In this document: piece by piece, positions 1 through 9,723 of the stretch | Numbering within the stretch: position 1 is the first letter of the stretch | Layout: every line of letters starts with the position of its first letter | NCBI GenBank assembly: GCA_009760855.2 | Contig: WPIO01000010.1 | Location: forward strand, 1,288,001 to 1,320,000 | Source: Cristatella mucedo | Taxonomy: Eukaryota; Bryozoa; Phylactolaemata; Cristatellidae | Reading direction: 5' to 3' | Length of the DNA: 32,000 bases | The notes under the pieces: model-generated | Told to the model about the DNA's origin: nothing | Databases searched by the model: none | The model's input: only the letters and a program-made list of their open reading frames with translations | Position numbers and translations under genes: made by a program

Positions 1-1065
1 CTCTGAGACCAGCGGTGGCGATTCAACCTTTAGAATTGGTCTGATATCCGCGGGAGCTGCCGAATGATGTTGGCTGGCCTGTCAACCTCGGCCATAACTC
101 TGTCCAAAAAGAATCGTCTGGAACCTATTCGGCATTCAAGCTGGACAGGGGTGCCCTTCCGGTGGCCTATAAACGGTATCAATTCCGTACCGTAATGGGC
201 CACCGTGTCGGGCCTAATAACGCCAAGCTCTTGCCCCATTGTCTTAGCTAGGTATTTAGGAGTCGAGCGACGCTCGCTCTCGGTCTTTCGTTCGGCTCTC
301 TTTCTGGCCTCGCTTCGACGCCGTCGGACTCGTTTCTCTGAAAGCGAGGGAGGAGGGCGGGCTGTTCGCAGCCGATTGACGGGACAGGACGAGACAGCGC
401 TAGGAGGATTCGGTGGACTCCACCAAATACGGTCGTATCGCGCTCTAGCTAGCATTTCGTGTTTCATTTGTGTGTGCGCGCTCGCACGTGGTCTCGGCAT
501 GAGGATTTGCCGGTGCAAGCTAGACGTGGTTGGAGCGGGGGGGGGGTGAGATATTCCGTTGGTTCGGGCTCCTTTGTCTATTTGGGCCATTCCCCCTAGA
601 GACACAGTTAGTCTAAGTGTGGAGACGTGTTTCCTCCGCAAGAGCGCTTGAGGTGGTGTGTGTGGGGTATTCCTGTGGTTAAAGTGGAAGCGGAGCCCTA
701 GTTCTCCAGTCAGGGTCTAGGCTCCGGTTCGGGCTCCTCGTCTCATTCGGGTCGTTTCCCACAATAGACTTAGGTAGCCTAAGTGCGGGGACGTATTTCC
801 TCGGCAAGAGTGCACGTGCTGTTCAGAGCGTGTGAGGAGTGCGGAAATAAAACTGGGGTAGACGCGCAGCGACTTTGTGCGCTTGGGAATAAAGCTCTGT
901 AAAATCCCCAATTTGTGTGTCTCGCGTTCCGATTCACGCCGCGGACTCACGACCCCTTTTAGTAACGATAAGTAGGTCAGCGTCAGAAACGCTCGTTTTG
1001 TGGCGGCCTGCTTATTGCGCGCAGGCGCGCATCGAACGGCATCCAGAGGTAGGTTACGCCACCAG
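1..1065. other. Upstream region of the PLP-enzyme gene, no gene called
   Basis: Moderately CpG-rich sequence with a G run at 537-546, the direct repeats at 561-811, and no convincing coding frame. A long open frame on the minus strand (30-641) is low-complexity in its first part. Promoter elements cannot be placed by eye; no clear TATA box was found near a supported transcription start. Confidence 0.4.
561..811. repeat. Two diverged direct repeats upstream of the PLP-enzyme gene
   Basis: Copy A (561-649) and copy B (725-811) share the order GGTTCGGGCTCCT, then TCTAAGTG / CCTAAGTG, then ACGTGTTTCCTC / ACGTATTTCCTC, then GCAAGAG, at an offset of about 164 bases. Identity looks like roughly three quarters by eye. 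The repeat lies 570-820 bases before the start codon and could be promoter DNA or part of an older repeat. Confidence 0.65.
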
Positions 1066-1248
1066 GTAAGCGGCACGTTAAGCCTACTCCGCCGAGCCTT
1101 CGGCGTTACCGCTGGAAGCTGGTGGGACGTTGCTACGCTATTGGTAGCAGCAGCACTCCTGGCCTTTACATTAATACATTACGTCCATTTGCTAGTTACA
1201 TGTCTTTTTTCCTTAATTAAACCGGTGCGGTTGGTAAAAATGTAACAG
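1066..1248 (+). other. Possible 5'-UTR intron of the PLP-enzyme gene
   Basis: A strong donor (ACCAG|gtaagc, exon end 1065) is followed by a T-rich run at 1204-1213 and a possible acceptor (tgtaacag|c, ending 1248). If used, only the untranslated leader would be spliced, and the start at 1378 is unaffected. The stretch before the acceptor is purine-rich, which weakens the case. Inference only. Confidence 0.25.
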
Positions 1249-1377
1249 CTGGCGAGAGGGCGGAGCAAGGGGACTAGCCGAGGATCTGACGACCTTGACG
1301 GCGAGGTGAGAGGGGCGTTTCTTCCGGTTTGCCGTAGTGCCCTGAGAGCCGCCGGCTATCGGTATACGACCTTCGCT

Positions 1378-2607
1378 ATGGCTTGGAATCCTCCCTCGCA
1401 CGAGCTCCAGGATGTCGTGGAACAGCTTGGAATTGGAACGAAGGCAGTGTCGATCAAGTACAAGCATGAAGGTCCCATTTCTCGGCCAGTAGTCATGCCG
1501 ACCTATCAGTCCACGACCTACTATGTCGACAGCTGCGAGAAGTATTTCGAGCAGAACTTCGACGGGTTCGTGTACAGCCGACTGAAGACTCCGACGACAC
1601 AGGAGTTGGAGTGCACAATTGCAGCGCTTGAGAATGCGGCAGGATCTGTAGTATTTCCCAGCGGCATGTCGGCCGTCACGAGCGTTTTGCTAACCTTTTT
1701 GAAGGCCGGCGACCACATCGTTGCGCAAAATCCGTGCTACAGCGGCACGTACATAGTACTTAAAGACTACCTTCCGAAGTATAACATCGAGGTAACCTTC
1801 GTTCCAGCGGGCTGCGAGGTGGAGGAATACGAGAAAGCGATAAAGCCTAACACGAAGATGGTGTACGGCGAAACGCCATGCAATCCACTCATGACCATTC
1901 TGGACGTCGTTCAGTTCGCCGAGCTAGGTAAGAGATATCCTGGACTGATCACCTTCGTTGACGGCACATTCGCAACTCCCATAAACCAGCGCCCGATCGA
2001 CTACGGGATCGACGTGTCGCTGCACAGCTGCACCAAGTACCTTGGCGGCCACTGCGACCTGCTCGGTGGTTGTGCCTCCGTGCGTACCAAAGAGCTGTAC
2101 AACGAGCTGAAGCGCTTCCAGGTGTTCTTTGGGACGTGCGTGGGGGCGAGCGACGCTTCGCTGCTGCTTCGCAGCCTCAAGTCGCTGCACGTCCGTGTCA
2201 GGCAGCACAACGAGAACGCTGCCTCGCTGGCCAAGTTCTTCGAAGGCCACCCGAAGATCGTGCGTGTGCACTACCCGGGCCTCAAGTCTCACCCACACCA
2301 CGAGCGAGCCAAGAAGTTCATGACCGGCGGCTATGGCGGCATGCTGTGCGTGGAGTTGACGACGAGTGAAGCGGCTCGCGTATTCGTCGAGAGCCTCAAG
2401 ATTATGCGGCTGGCCGTGTCGCTGGGTGGTGTGGAGAGCCTCGTCGAGCACGTCGGCCTCATGACACATGGCTCGTGGGTGATGACCGACGCCGAGAGGG
2501 AAAAGGGTGGCATAGCACCTGGTCTGGTTCGCATCAGCGTTGGCATCGAGGATGAGGCTGACCTGATCAGGGATGCACAGGCAGCGCTCGACAAGGTCTC
2601 AGCATAG
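1378..2607 (+). CDS. Cystathionine/methionine gamma-lyase family PLP enzyme, single coding exon
   Basis: Predicted 409-residue fold-type I PLP enzyme of the Cys/Met metabolism family, likely cytosolic, splitting a C-S bond of a sulfur amino acid. Seen: cofactor lysine K220 in the SCTKYLGGHCD motif, D195 in FVDGTF for the pyridine nitrogen, Y66-S67-R68 (YSR) and S95-G96-M97 for the phosphate region, Y121 over the ring, ETPCNP at 165-170, SLGGVESL at 348-355, and R385 in LVRISVG for the substrate carboxylate. Length suits the family (about 390-410). The ATG at 1378 has a good context (G at -3 and +4); the frame stays open upstream to 1306, but without another ATG. The frame is uninterrupted, unlike the ten-exon neighbour. 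Relative to human cystathionine gamma-lyase, E59, R119 and E339 align with V65, I126 and V347, so methionine gamma-lyase-like activity is plausible; the conserved Cys of microbial methionine gamma-lyases is not seen (YSGT). Family call is firm, substrate is inference. Confidence 0.93.
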   Translation: MAWNPPSHELQDVVEQLGIGTKAVSIKYKHEGPISRPVVMPTYQSTTYYVDSCEKYFEQNFDGFVYSRLKTPTTQELECTIAALENAAGSVVFPSGMSAVTSVLLTFLKAGDHIVAQNPCYSGTYIVLKDYLPKYNIEVTFVPAGCEVEEYEKAIKPNTKMVYGETPCNPLMTILDVVQFAELGKRYPGLITFVDGTFATPINQRPIDYGIDVSLHSCTKYLGGHCDLLGGCASVRTKELYNELKRFQVFFGTCVGASDASLLLRSLKSLHVRVRQHNENAASLAKFFEGHPKIVRVHYPGLKSHPHHERAKKFMTGGYGGMLCVELTTSEAARVFVESLKIMRLAVSLGGVESLVEHVGLMTHGSWVMTDAEREKGGIAPGLVRISVGIEDEADLIRDAQAALDKVSA

Positions 2608-2916
2608 AGCCATATGCCCACGCTGCTCATTGGCCAAGAATAGGTACCCAGTGGGTGTGCCTCTTTATTGGTGGCATCCTACATAGCGATTTGGGTTTCT
2701 TCTGGTGCCACTGCCACAGCTTTAATGCTAACACGATACCGTTTGGTTTTCATGCTGCACTTTTAATTATGTCTTGCCACACTCGGCTTGTTTTGACAGT
2801 TGTGTTAGTGATACAATCACGATTAATCAGCAAATGCTATTTTTTAAATTGTTTTCAGTTCCTGCCGCATGAATATAATTTATCCGAGTGATCGGTTCAC
2901 TCATTGATCCCAGCCT

Positions 2917-2922
2917 AATAAA
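2917..2922 (+). terminator. Poly(A) signal AATAAA of the PLP-enzyme gene
   Basis: A canonical AATAAA lies 310 bases after the stop codon, in AT-rich sequence, and is followed by a T/G-containing stretch near 2960-2970. It is the best placed signal for the plus-strand gene. Confidence 0.55.
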
Positions 2923-4059
2923 ATTGCAAATCTTCATGTAAGGGAATTTCACTGACACGTTTTTGTGACTAGCACAGGCACATGAACGAGGGAGTAGGCT
3001 GACAAGTTTACGGTAGTGAACCGATGACAGACTTCCGCTCAGGTGGCCACTTGTGCTGGAAACCTTCCCCAGTAAGTTCTACAATATTGGTAGCTATTAT
3101 ATAGCTCTGTGCTTAAAGGATTGAAGTCGGGCTTCACAGCTCGGGCTCAGCATCATTCGGGCATTGTATTAGTGAGTGAGCAAACGCCTAAGAATGTTTA
3201 CACTGCTTGCAAGCACCCATGGGACCAGCGAGCTGTCATCCGGGAGAGTGGGGATTTTATGTGGTAGATGCTCATCTAAAGAACTCCCAATTGACACTAA
3301 CAAAAAACTGCTCTTCCTCAGTTGTGCACGACAGTGCATCATCGTGCACAACACGACTTTTCACTCCAGTTCTGACGGCACCCACAAACATGTCGCCGAC
3401 TAGTGTGCAGGGGTATCTTCTTTTCAACAGCCGATATACCTATAACTGCTAAGAAGTCTCTAGTTAATGGAGTATTGCATCCGTGTGCTGGGTTCTCAGG
3501 CACATGCACGTAGTGATCTGCATACAAACTACACGAGAGCCGATCATATATACGAAGCTTTCGGCATTTTTGCCATATGCCATCAGTTCAGCAGAGAGCA
3601 AGGGAGCGATGGCAACGGGATGCTCACGACCTAATCCTATTACCATTGCCTGCTTCTACGACACCAATATGCTGCATTACACACTGTAAGTCTGTATAAA
3701 ATAATGTCCTCATCGGATGGATAGATAACGACCCTGGCAGATTAATATCCGGCTGCTAAAAGCCTATGAGTATCAGCTCCAATACATTTACGTTCCTAAG
3801 ATGATGACTTGAAAATCTACCTTTGCTTATAATAGTTCCTGCAAAGCTGGAACTACAATTATGAGCAGAATATTAGCTACAGATTTCTGCAAGTTAGGCT
3901 CTATTACTTGTTTGCTACAGTTACTTCTGATCTGCAGACTAAAGGCCGTGGAACTCTTTTTTTACACGATTATGCAATGCTGCCATCCATTTAAAAAGAG
4001 GCTAAAACATGCATGTTTGTCACAGCATTTACTGGGCCCTTGTAATACATCCTTTGTAA

Positions 4060-4262
4060 GCTTCTGGGTGCCGACACTGAGCCTTCTGCTACTAACCATA
4101 TGTATATGTTGACCCTATGCATGTTACACCAAACACTTATGATTGTAATGTTACCATTAATCAATTGATAGTGCTTTTATACAGCATCTGTAAAGTGCCT
4201 TGAAAGATCCAGTTCCCTGAGGTCGCTACACATATGTATTATTACTATTATTATTGTATTCC
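4060..4262 (+). mobile_element. LINE 3' end fragment (L2/CR1-like family)
   Basis: The block carries the family's 3' UTR phrases in order: a 'gctactaaccatatgtatatgttgaccc' -like segment, 'gcatgttacacc', then the tail 'tgtaaagtgccttgaaagatccagttccctgaggtcgct' and an (ATT)n-like run at 4236-4258. It is clearly more diverged than the copies at 19926 and 28850. Confidence 0.7.
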
Positions 4263-5223
4263 GGTCAGCTTAATTATGGCTGTTTTTGCAGCTGTCGCGT
4301 TTTGTCAGTACTATTTCCTAGATAGCCCTATTCTAGCAACTTCTTTTCAGTATTATGTTATGCTGAAAGATGAAGGTTGTTAGCACTGATTGAGCCAGAA
4401 TTTTTGTCTCTAGGTTCGACGTCCAACATTCGTATGTAGGGGTGGCAAGATCCGAAAGACTTTAATGTAGAAGGGTTAGACACACAATTAAAGAACAATA
4501 ATACGGTTTATTTCGAAGGAACTCGGCGGTTGCTCTTCGAGTGGAGTTGAGGCGTAATTTCGTCTTTTGTGACGGTCGAGGGGGGTGGGGGCACAATAAT
4601 AGGGGGCTGCCCAGGTTGCTGCTCAGCTGTGGGGTATATGCTCTAACAAGACGATATGCCTCCCCACTGGCTCAGTGACTGGTTGTAAGCTATTGATGTT
4701 GCACTAAAATAAGCTTACTTCAGGACATCAGCCACTTCGACCTCATGACTCTGTTCAATCACGGACATCAAGGAGAGTAGCAACAAGTACATTAAGGACC
4801 AGCCAATCACATATAAGAGGTAGTTGAACCCATCTATGAAGCTTAAGGGGTAGGAGGGCAGCAGGCCTCCACAGCAACCCCCTCCGAGTCACTAGCCTGG
4901 TCTCTAAATAAAATTCCTAATGGTGGAACAGCAAGAAGCACCTGCACTCGAATGTCCATCCAGGTAGTTTTCATTCGCTGGTTTCTTATGGTACACAAAT
5001 CTGCATTTGCATAAACATTCACACGGGCTCAAGTCAGTAATCATTTTGCTAATACCTGATAACCTTGCAGTACTAGCAAACTATCCTGGCTACTTACATT
5101 CTAGCACCCTCAGGGTGGGCTTTTTTCGCAGTAAATGTGAGCAGCAACCCGAACGACTGACTGCAAGCACAGCACCTCTCGCCATCGTCACTTATGGTAA
5201 GAGACAGATACGATATTTTCATG

Positions 5224-5229
5224 TTTATT
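5224..5229 (-). terminator. Candidate poly(A) signal of the TBC1D16-like gene
   Basis: On the minus strand this reads AATAAA, about 840 bases after the TGA/TAA stop region at 6071. It is the nearest canonical signal that I found. A second one lies at 4507-4512. Confidence 0.35.
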
Positions 5230-6070
5230 AGTCGAAACCGTGAGATGCAGAAGTTATGCTCGGTGAGCTAGGACTAAGATATATCCTGTCACAACCACCA
5301 AGGGCGACAGTCGTCAGCCGATGCCAATGGCAGACCATCCAAAAGACCTCTCTACTTGTTAGCTACCAAATAAGGCAAAAGCAGCCGAGGCCATGGCATG
5401 AGGATAGTGCGTAAGGAGGATATTACTACTTGCAGATCTAACAATGCCTTGCGAGTGCTGCAGTTTTGAGGTCAGAACACACGATGCTAACAAGTTCGTC
5501 AAAAACTACCAAAGCACTTGCTATAGCAACATTTGATCAACAAAAGATTTGGCATAAACTGCAGCTATGATCTATACAAAAATATTGAAAACCCGGCCTG
5601 ATCGCAATTCTGCCAGGCTGTATATCTTGAAGGCATGTACCTATCAATGTGCAACAAGAAAGCAGCCACGAAACCAGGTCAGCAGAGCCAGCAGCAAGCC
5701 CTGTGACAGTTAAATGACAGCAGTGCATCAGACGGCCACAAAAGCAAACGAGAATCACACACGTAGCACGAAAAAAGCTCAGCCTGCTGCTGCTATGAAG
5801 TGCAACAAAACGCTGAGTGGACAAAAGCAGAATACGAGTGACTAGAACGGCCTAGATGAGTGCTCAATGGCCGAGGGACTGACGACAGGGGATCGCAGCG
5901 AATTGCAGGCATGCCATGCATCCCCTCTGCTCGTCCTGTGATGCCGAGGCTACCGCTGCGCTGATACTGTCGACGGCTGAACCATCGGGCAGATCCAGCC
6001 ACGATTTCTCTATCACGGTCGGAGCTGACTGCACCTACGCCTGGCAGTATGTGGCTCAGGCACACTCTTG

Positions 6071-6277
6071 CTAAGTGTGCACCTTGTCTTTCAACCGAGC
6101 CCCAGCTAACTGCGGCTGATAGGCCAGTGGGCAGCCCTCGGCTCCGTGCCTACCCAAGCACTCCACGGCAGGCACGTGGCCGCTATCCCACATGCCAGTA
6201 CCTGACAAGGTGCACAGTCCAATCACTGAGCAAGGTATGCTCTCGAGCAGACGAAACTGGTGCAACAGTCCTCGGGC
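6071..6277 (-). CDS. TBC1D16: TBC1D16-like exon 10 (residues 703-770) with stop
   Basis: Acceptor ttgccgttccag|GCC; encodes ARGLLHQFRLL, IPCSVIGLCTL, GTGMWDSGHVPAVEC, and a short variable tail before the stop at 6071-6073. The motif order matches the TBC1D16 C-terminus. Confidence 0.94.
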   Translation of the reverse strand, partial: ARGLLHQFRLLESIPCSVIGLCTLSGTGMWDSGHVPAVECLGRHGAEGCPLAYQPQLAGARLKDKVHT

Positions 6278-9200
6278 CTGGAACGGCAAAAATTAGGTTT
6301 GGTGGCGATGTGACGGCCAGCAACGTGGTGTACGGTACGTTAGCACATGCTAGACAAACAATTGCGCCGCCGAGGATGCCACCGACTGATGCAAGGCAAC
6401 AAGAGCCCGAAGAGCGGCATGGCTCCCGTGCAGCCCCACTTACTTTTCGATGTGCATGCTCACGTGTCTGTCGTCTGCATGTGGTCTTTCTTCATCACTT
6501 TCCTCTGACATTGTGGCATTTCGAAACCATCTTGTACGCAGGGCCAGATATTTTCACCAGCAATACCCACCCCACCCCACCCCCAGGGATCAAACCACAA
6601 CTCATCTGCTTTGGGTCCCAGGCTGGCCGATGAGGTGGTATTGGAGGAAGACGATTGGTCAGCACAAGCTGAGTGCTGGCATCTCTCGAGACAGGCTGAC
6701 ATTTCCGGTCATATGGCCACCCTGCTTATCAACTGCCAACCAAGCAAAGTCTAAACAAGCCACAACTTTATCACACCATTCAAAAGGCCAAGCTACTTGC
6801 TCCTATCGTTGCATCAATCTTGCTTCTTTTCTTGCTCCAAGATTCCAGCCTTGAATGGTCGTTGCAAGCCCACAAGGTCATAAGTTATTTCTATTGCTTT
6901 ATTGTCTAAAGCACGGCCAGCGAGACCAATTCACTTAAGTGAGAAACATTTTCGCATTCAAATAAAAATAGTTTCACCAGTGTGCAATATAACACCAAAA
7001 GTAGTTAGCTCAGCTAGCAATTTCAGTCACCAGAGAAGGCTGCGAGGTTAGCTGATGTTAATAAAGTCAATGGCAGTAGGTAGGTAGGTAGGTCACGGCA
7101 GAACGAGCAGCAGTGGACAATTTGAGTGCGAGGATGGCAAACTTTGTATGCAAGTGTCCTAGGTAGGCTCTGCTTCAGGGTGCTTTGTATGGTCTATCAG
7201 TGCTTGCAGGCGACTTTAGGATTTACTTGCATAACTGCCTACATCAGCTGGAGCTCGCAGTTTGCGTTGCTTCAAAACTTAAACAGCAAGCACTCGCTGA
7301 TATTTGAAAAGAAACTCAAAACCTACCTAGAAACTCAAAACCTATCTATTCCTCACATCATTTGCTCCACATGCACACTATCTCAATGGTGTGCTAGTGC
7401 TTGCCGAAGTTGCATGTGCCATAAATAACCAATTGGCATGCTTCCCTTCCACAGCATATGCAAAGCGTCTGGGAAGCCCGTAGTTCTGCTTGGGTGCAAT
7501 GCAAATACTCCATCGTTATTATTATTGTTATATAGCCTACGAAGAGATTTAGTTCTCTTATGGTGCTATACAAATGTTTGGTATCATCATTATTATTCGT
7601 ATTATTATTAGTTGTTGTTTTAGTAGAAGTAGGGACAATTCAAGCTTCCCTTGGCTCTCTGCAGCATTCAGTTGGCATGCGCGCATGTGTGTGTGTGTGT
7701 GTGCAGGCAGGTTGAAAACAATCGGCCAAGGGAAGCAGGCAGACGATAGTTGAATCAGGTTGGCAGCAAGTCTAGCATAACAGATAGTTAGAGCTAGCAA
7801 CATGCATGACACCCACTCGAAGACATGAGGTCCGGATTAACAAAGTGCCACGATCACTGCCTCGTTGAAACAGGCTTCTTAATAATAATAACAACAACAA
7901 TAATAATGCATTTGATATAGCACCCTCAGAAAACTCAATGTCCTTCTAGGCACATTACATTCTTACTTTCCTTAGCTGCCCCAGGTATCGAGGTATCCTC
8001 CCATCGCATGGGTCTTAAAATATTTGGACATCTTATAGGTGAGGAGTCACAAATCCATTATTTGTTTTGACACGTTCATATAGCGCATGACAATCCAATC
8101 GTGCTAGAAATATGTCCAGAGCCTAAGCGTCCAGGCCACACTGAAATGCATGCATATTTGCCAAGACACAGCTATACGCAGTGGACATGACTCGGCCTCT
8201 AGACATGCATAATTCTAACCTCTGATAGCATGTGGTAACCATTATACGAATAACCGATTTGCACTGCCCTACTTGGAGGCCCAAGAGACAAAGGCAACCG
8301 TAATGATAATTTTGCGTTTCGGCCTAAAGCAGCTGCTGCATTGGCAGCAGCTTTAGACCTCATAGGCTTGCTACATGCTATGCTCGCGCTGGCTAAGGAG
8401 TTTGATCGAGCTACACCGTTTACTGCTTGTCAACGCTAAGCATTGGCCCTGGAAGCCAAGATGGATGCTAAGGAACTAAATCAGCTGGGATTCAATTACC
8501 TGCATCGAAAGCCAGTTAGACAAAGACAGCACTGCACATAGCAGGGCCGCAGAGGAACGACTGGTACACATCATCGACTTTTTATGCAATCCCTGTAAGC
8601 CACCAACAGCTGAGACCTCGACTTGCACGAAGGCACAACAGCTACCCAGCAAGCGCTGGGGGGCGGGGCAACTTGAGATGTCAGGTTGGCTCTCAGGGAC
8701 GAGTAGCGTACGCACGGTATGGACAGCACTCACGCCCACGTTCATACCATCGTTTACATCTTCTGCCAATGAATGTGTGCAGTAGAACCCCCGCGCATTA
8801 TGCCAGCCCAGTCGGTTCCTACCTTTTTCAGAACAATGCGGCAGTTCATGTGCAACGAGAGGCTGCCAAAGTGCAGCAACATCTCGTCTGCAGGCAGCTG
8901 GCCGTGGACGACGTCGTCACCGTACAGTGAAACGATGGCAACGCAGATGAACAAGTGAAAATAGTCGGTCTGGTAGCGAGTCCAGCACGCCTCCCAGATA
9001 CTCATGGCGTCACGTTCTTGAAACTCCCTCTTGAAGCACAGCAAGATCCACCTAGATACATTACATTGCATTACACCTTGGTGACAGGCGACAGATTACA
9101 CGTCCCGGAGCCTGCCTGGGTGGTCAAGCTCCTTGATGAAGGGGCCCCCCCCCCAGGATACGCCAGCCCGCCGGATGGTCGGGAAGAGGCCACCGTGCAG

Positions 9201-9688
9201 TCACTGCAGCTTAATCTGCACGGAGCACGAGTAGCAGCTCATGACTCCCAGCCCCTAATTCATTAGTAGCAGGCCACCAATAACGACGGGTCCATTGCTA
9301 AGCTCTGAAACAATGCTGTTGCTACGAAACTAGGCAGTGGCTATGAAATTGTAATGCGGTGGCAGCTGCGTGCTGTTAGTGACAAAGAGAATAACGAGTT
9401 CCTAAAAAGCCACAGTGCCATCATCACTAAGTCTAATTTCATCAAATTACAGCCTTTAATTTAGCAGAGTGTTCATAACAGACTTTTAAGACTGAAAAAA
9501 ATAATATTTTAACTAGGATTGCAGGGATGCCAACAAAGAGCAACATGCATGAGCTGAGTGCTCTTGCAGCATTTTGTTTTCGATCTAACATGTAATTATA
9601 GGCAGGCAGCTTTAACGGCTGGCCCATTGGTGGGTCAATCAAGCAGCCAATAGAACTTTCGTCATGCACCAAATATAGTCCAGAAAGA

Positions 9689-9723
<35 letters not shown>

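Larger units (their letters stand above)
2923..6070. other. Intergenic region between convergent genes
   Basis: No coding frame here resembles a known family. The stretch holds a LINE 3' fragment (4060-4260), a G-rich patch near 4580-4610, and AATAAA signals on the minus strand (tttatt on plus) at 5224-5229 and 4507-4512 that could end the minus-strand gene. The rest is unassigned. Confidence 0.5.
6278..8822 (-). other. Intron 9 of the TBC1D16-like gene
   Basis: 2545 bases. Holds a C-rich patch (6569-6586), a short (GGTA)n at 7077-7093, LINE 3' fragments at 7288-7620 (+) and 7880-7955 (-), and a (TG)n at 7687-7702. No further coding exon was recognised. Confidence 0.8.

Noticed and set aside
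30-641. 203-codon minus-strand open frame with a stretch loosely like a retroelement aspartic protease (GTELIPFIG...VQLECRIG)
   Set aside because: No catalytic DTG/DSG motif, the first half is Arg/Ser/Pro-rich low complexity, and no reverse transcriptase follows. Too weak to call.
1306-1377. In-frame N-terminal extension of the PLP enzyme
   Set aside because: It would have to start at GTG, and the family N-terminus fits the ATG at 1378.
1924-2469. 181-codon minus-strand open frame opposite the PLP-enzyme gene
   Set aside because: It is an antisense shadow of a GC-rich coding frame with no family similarity.
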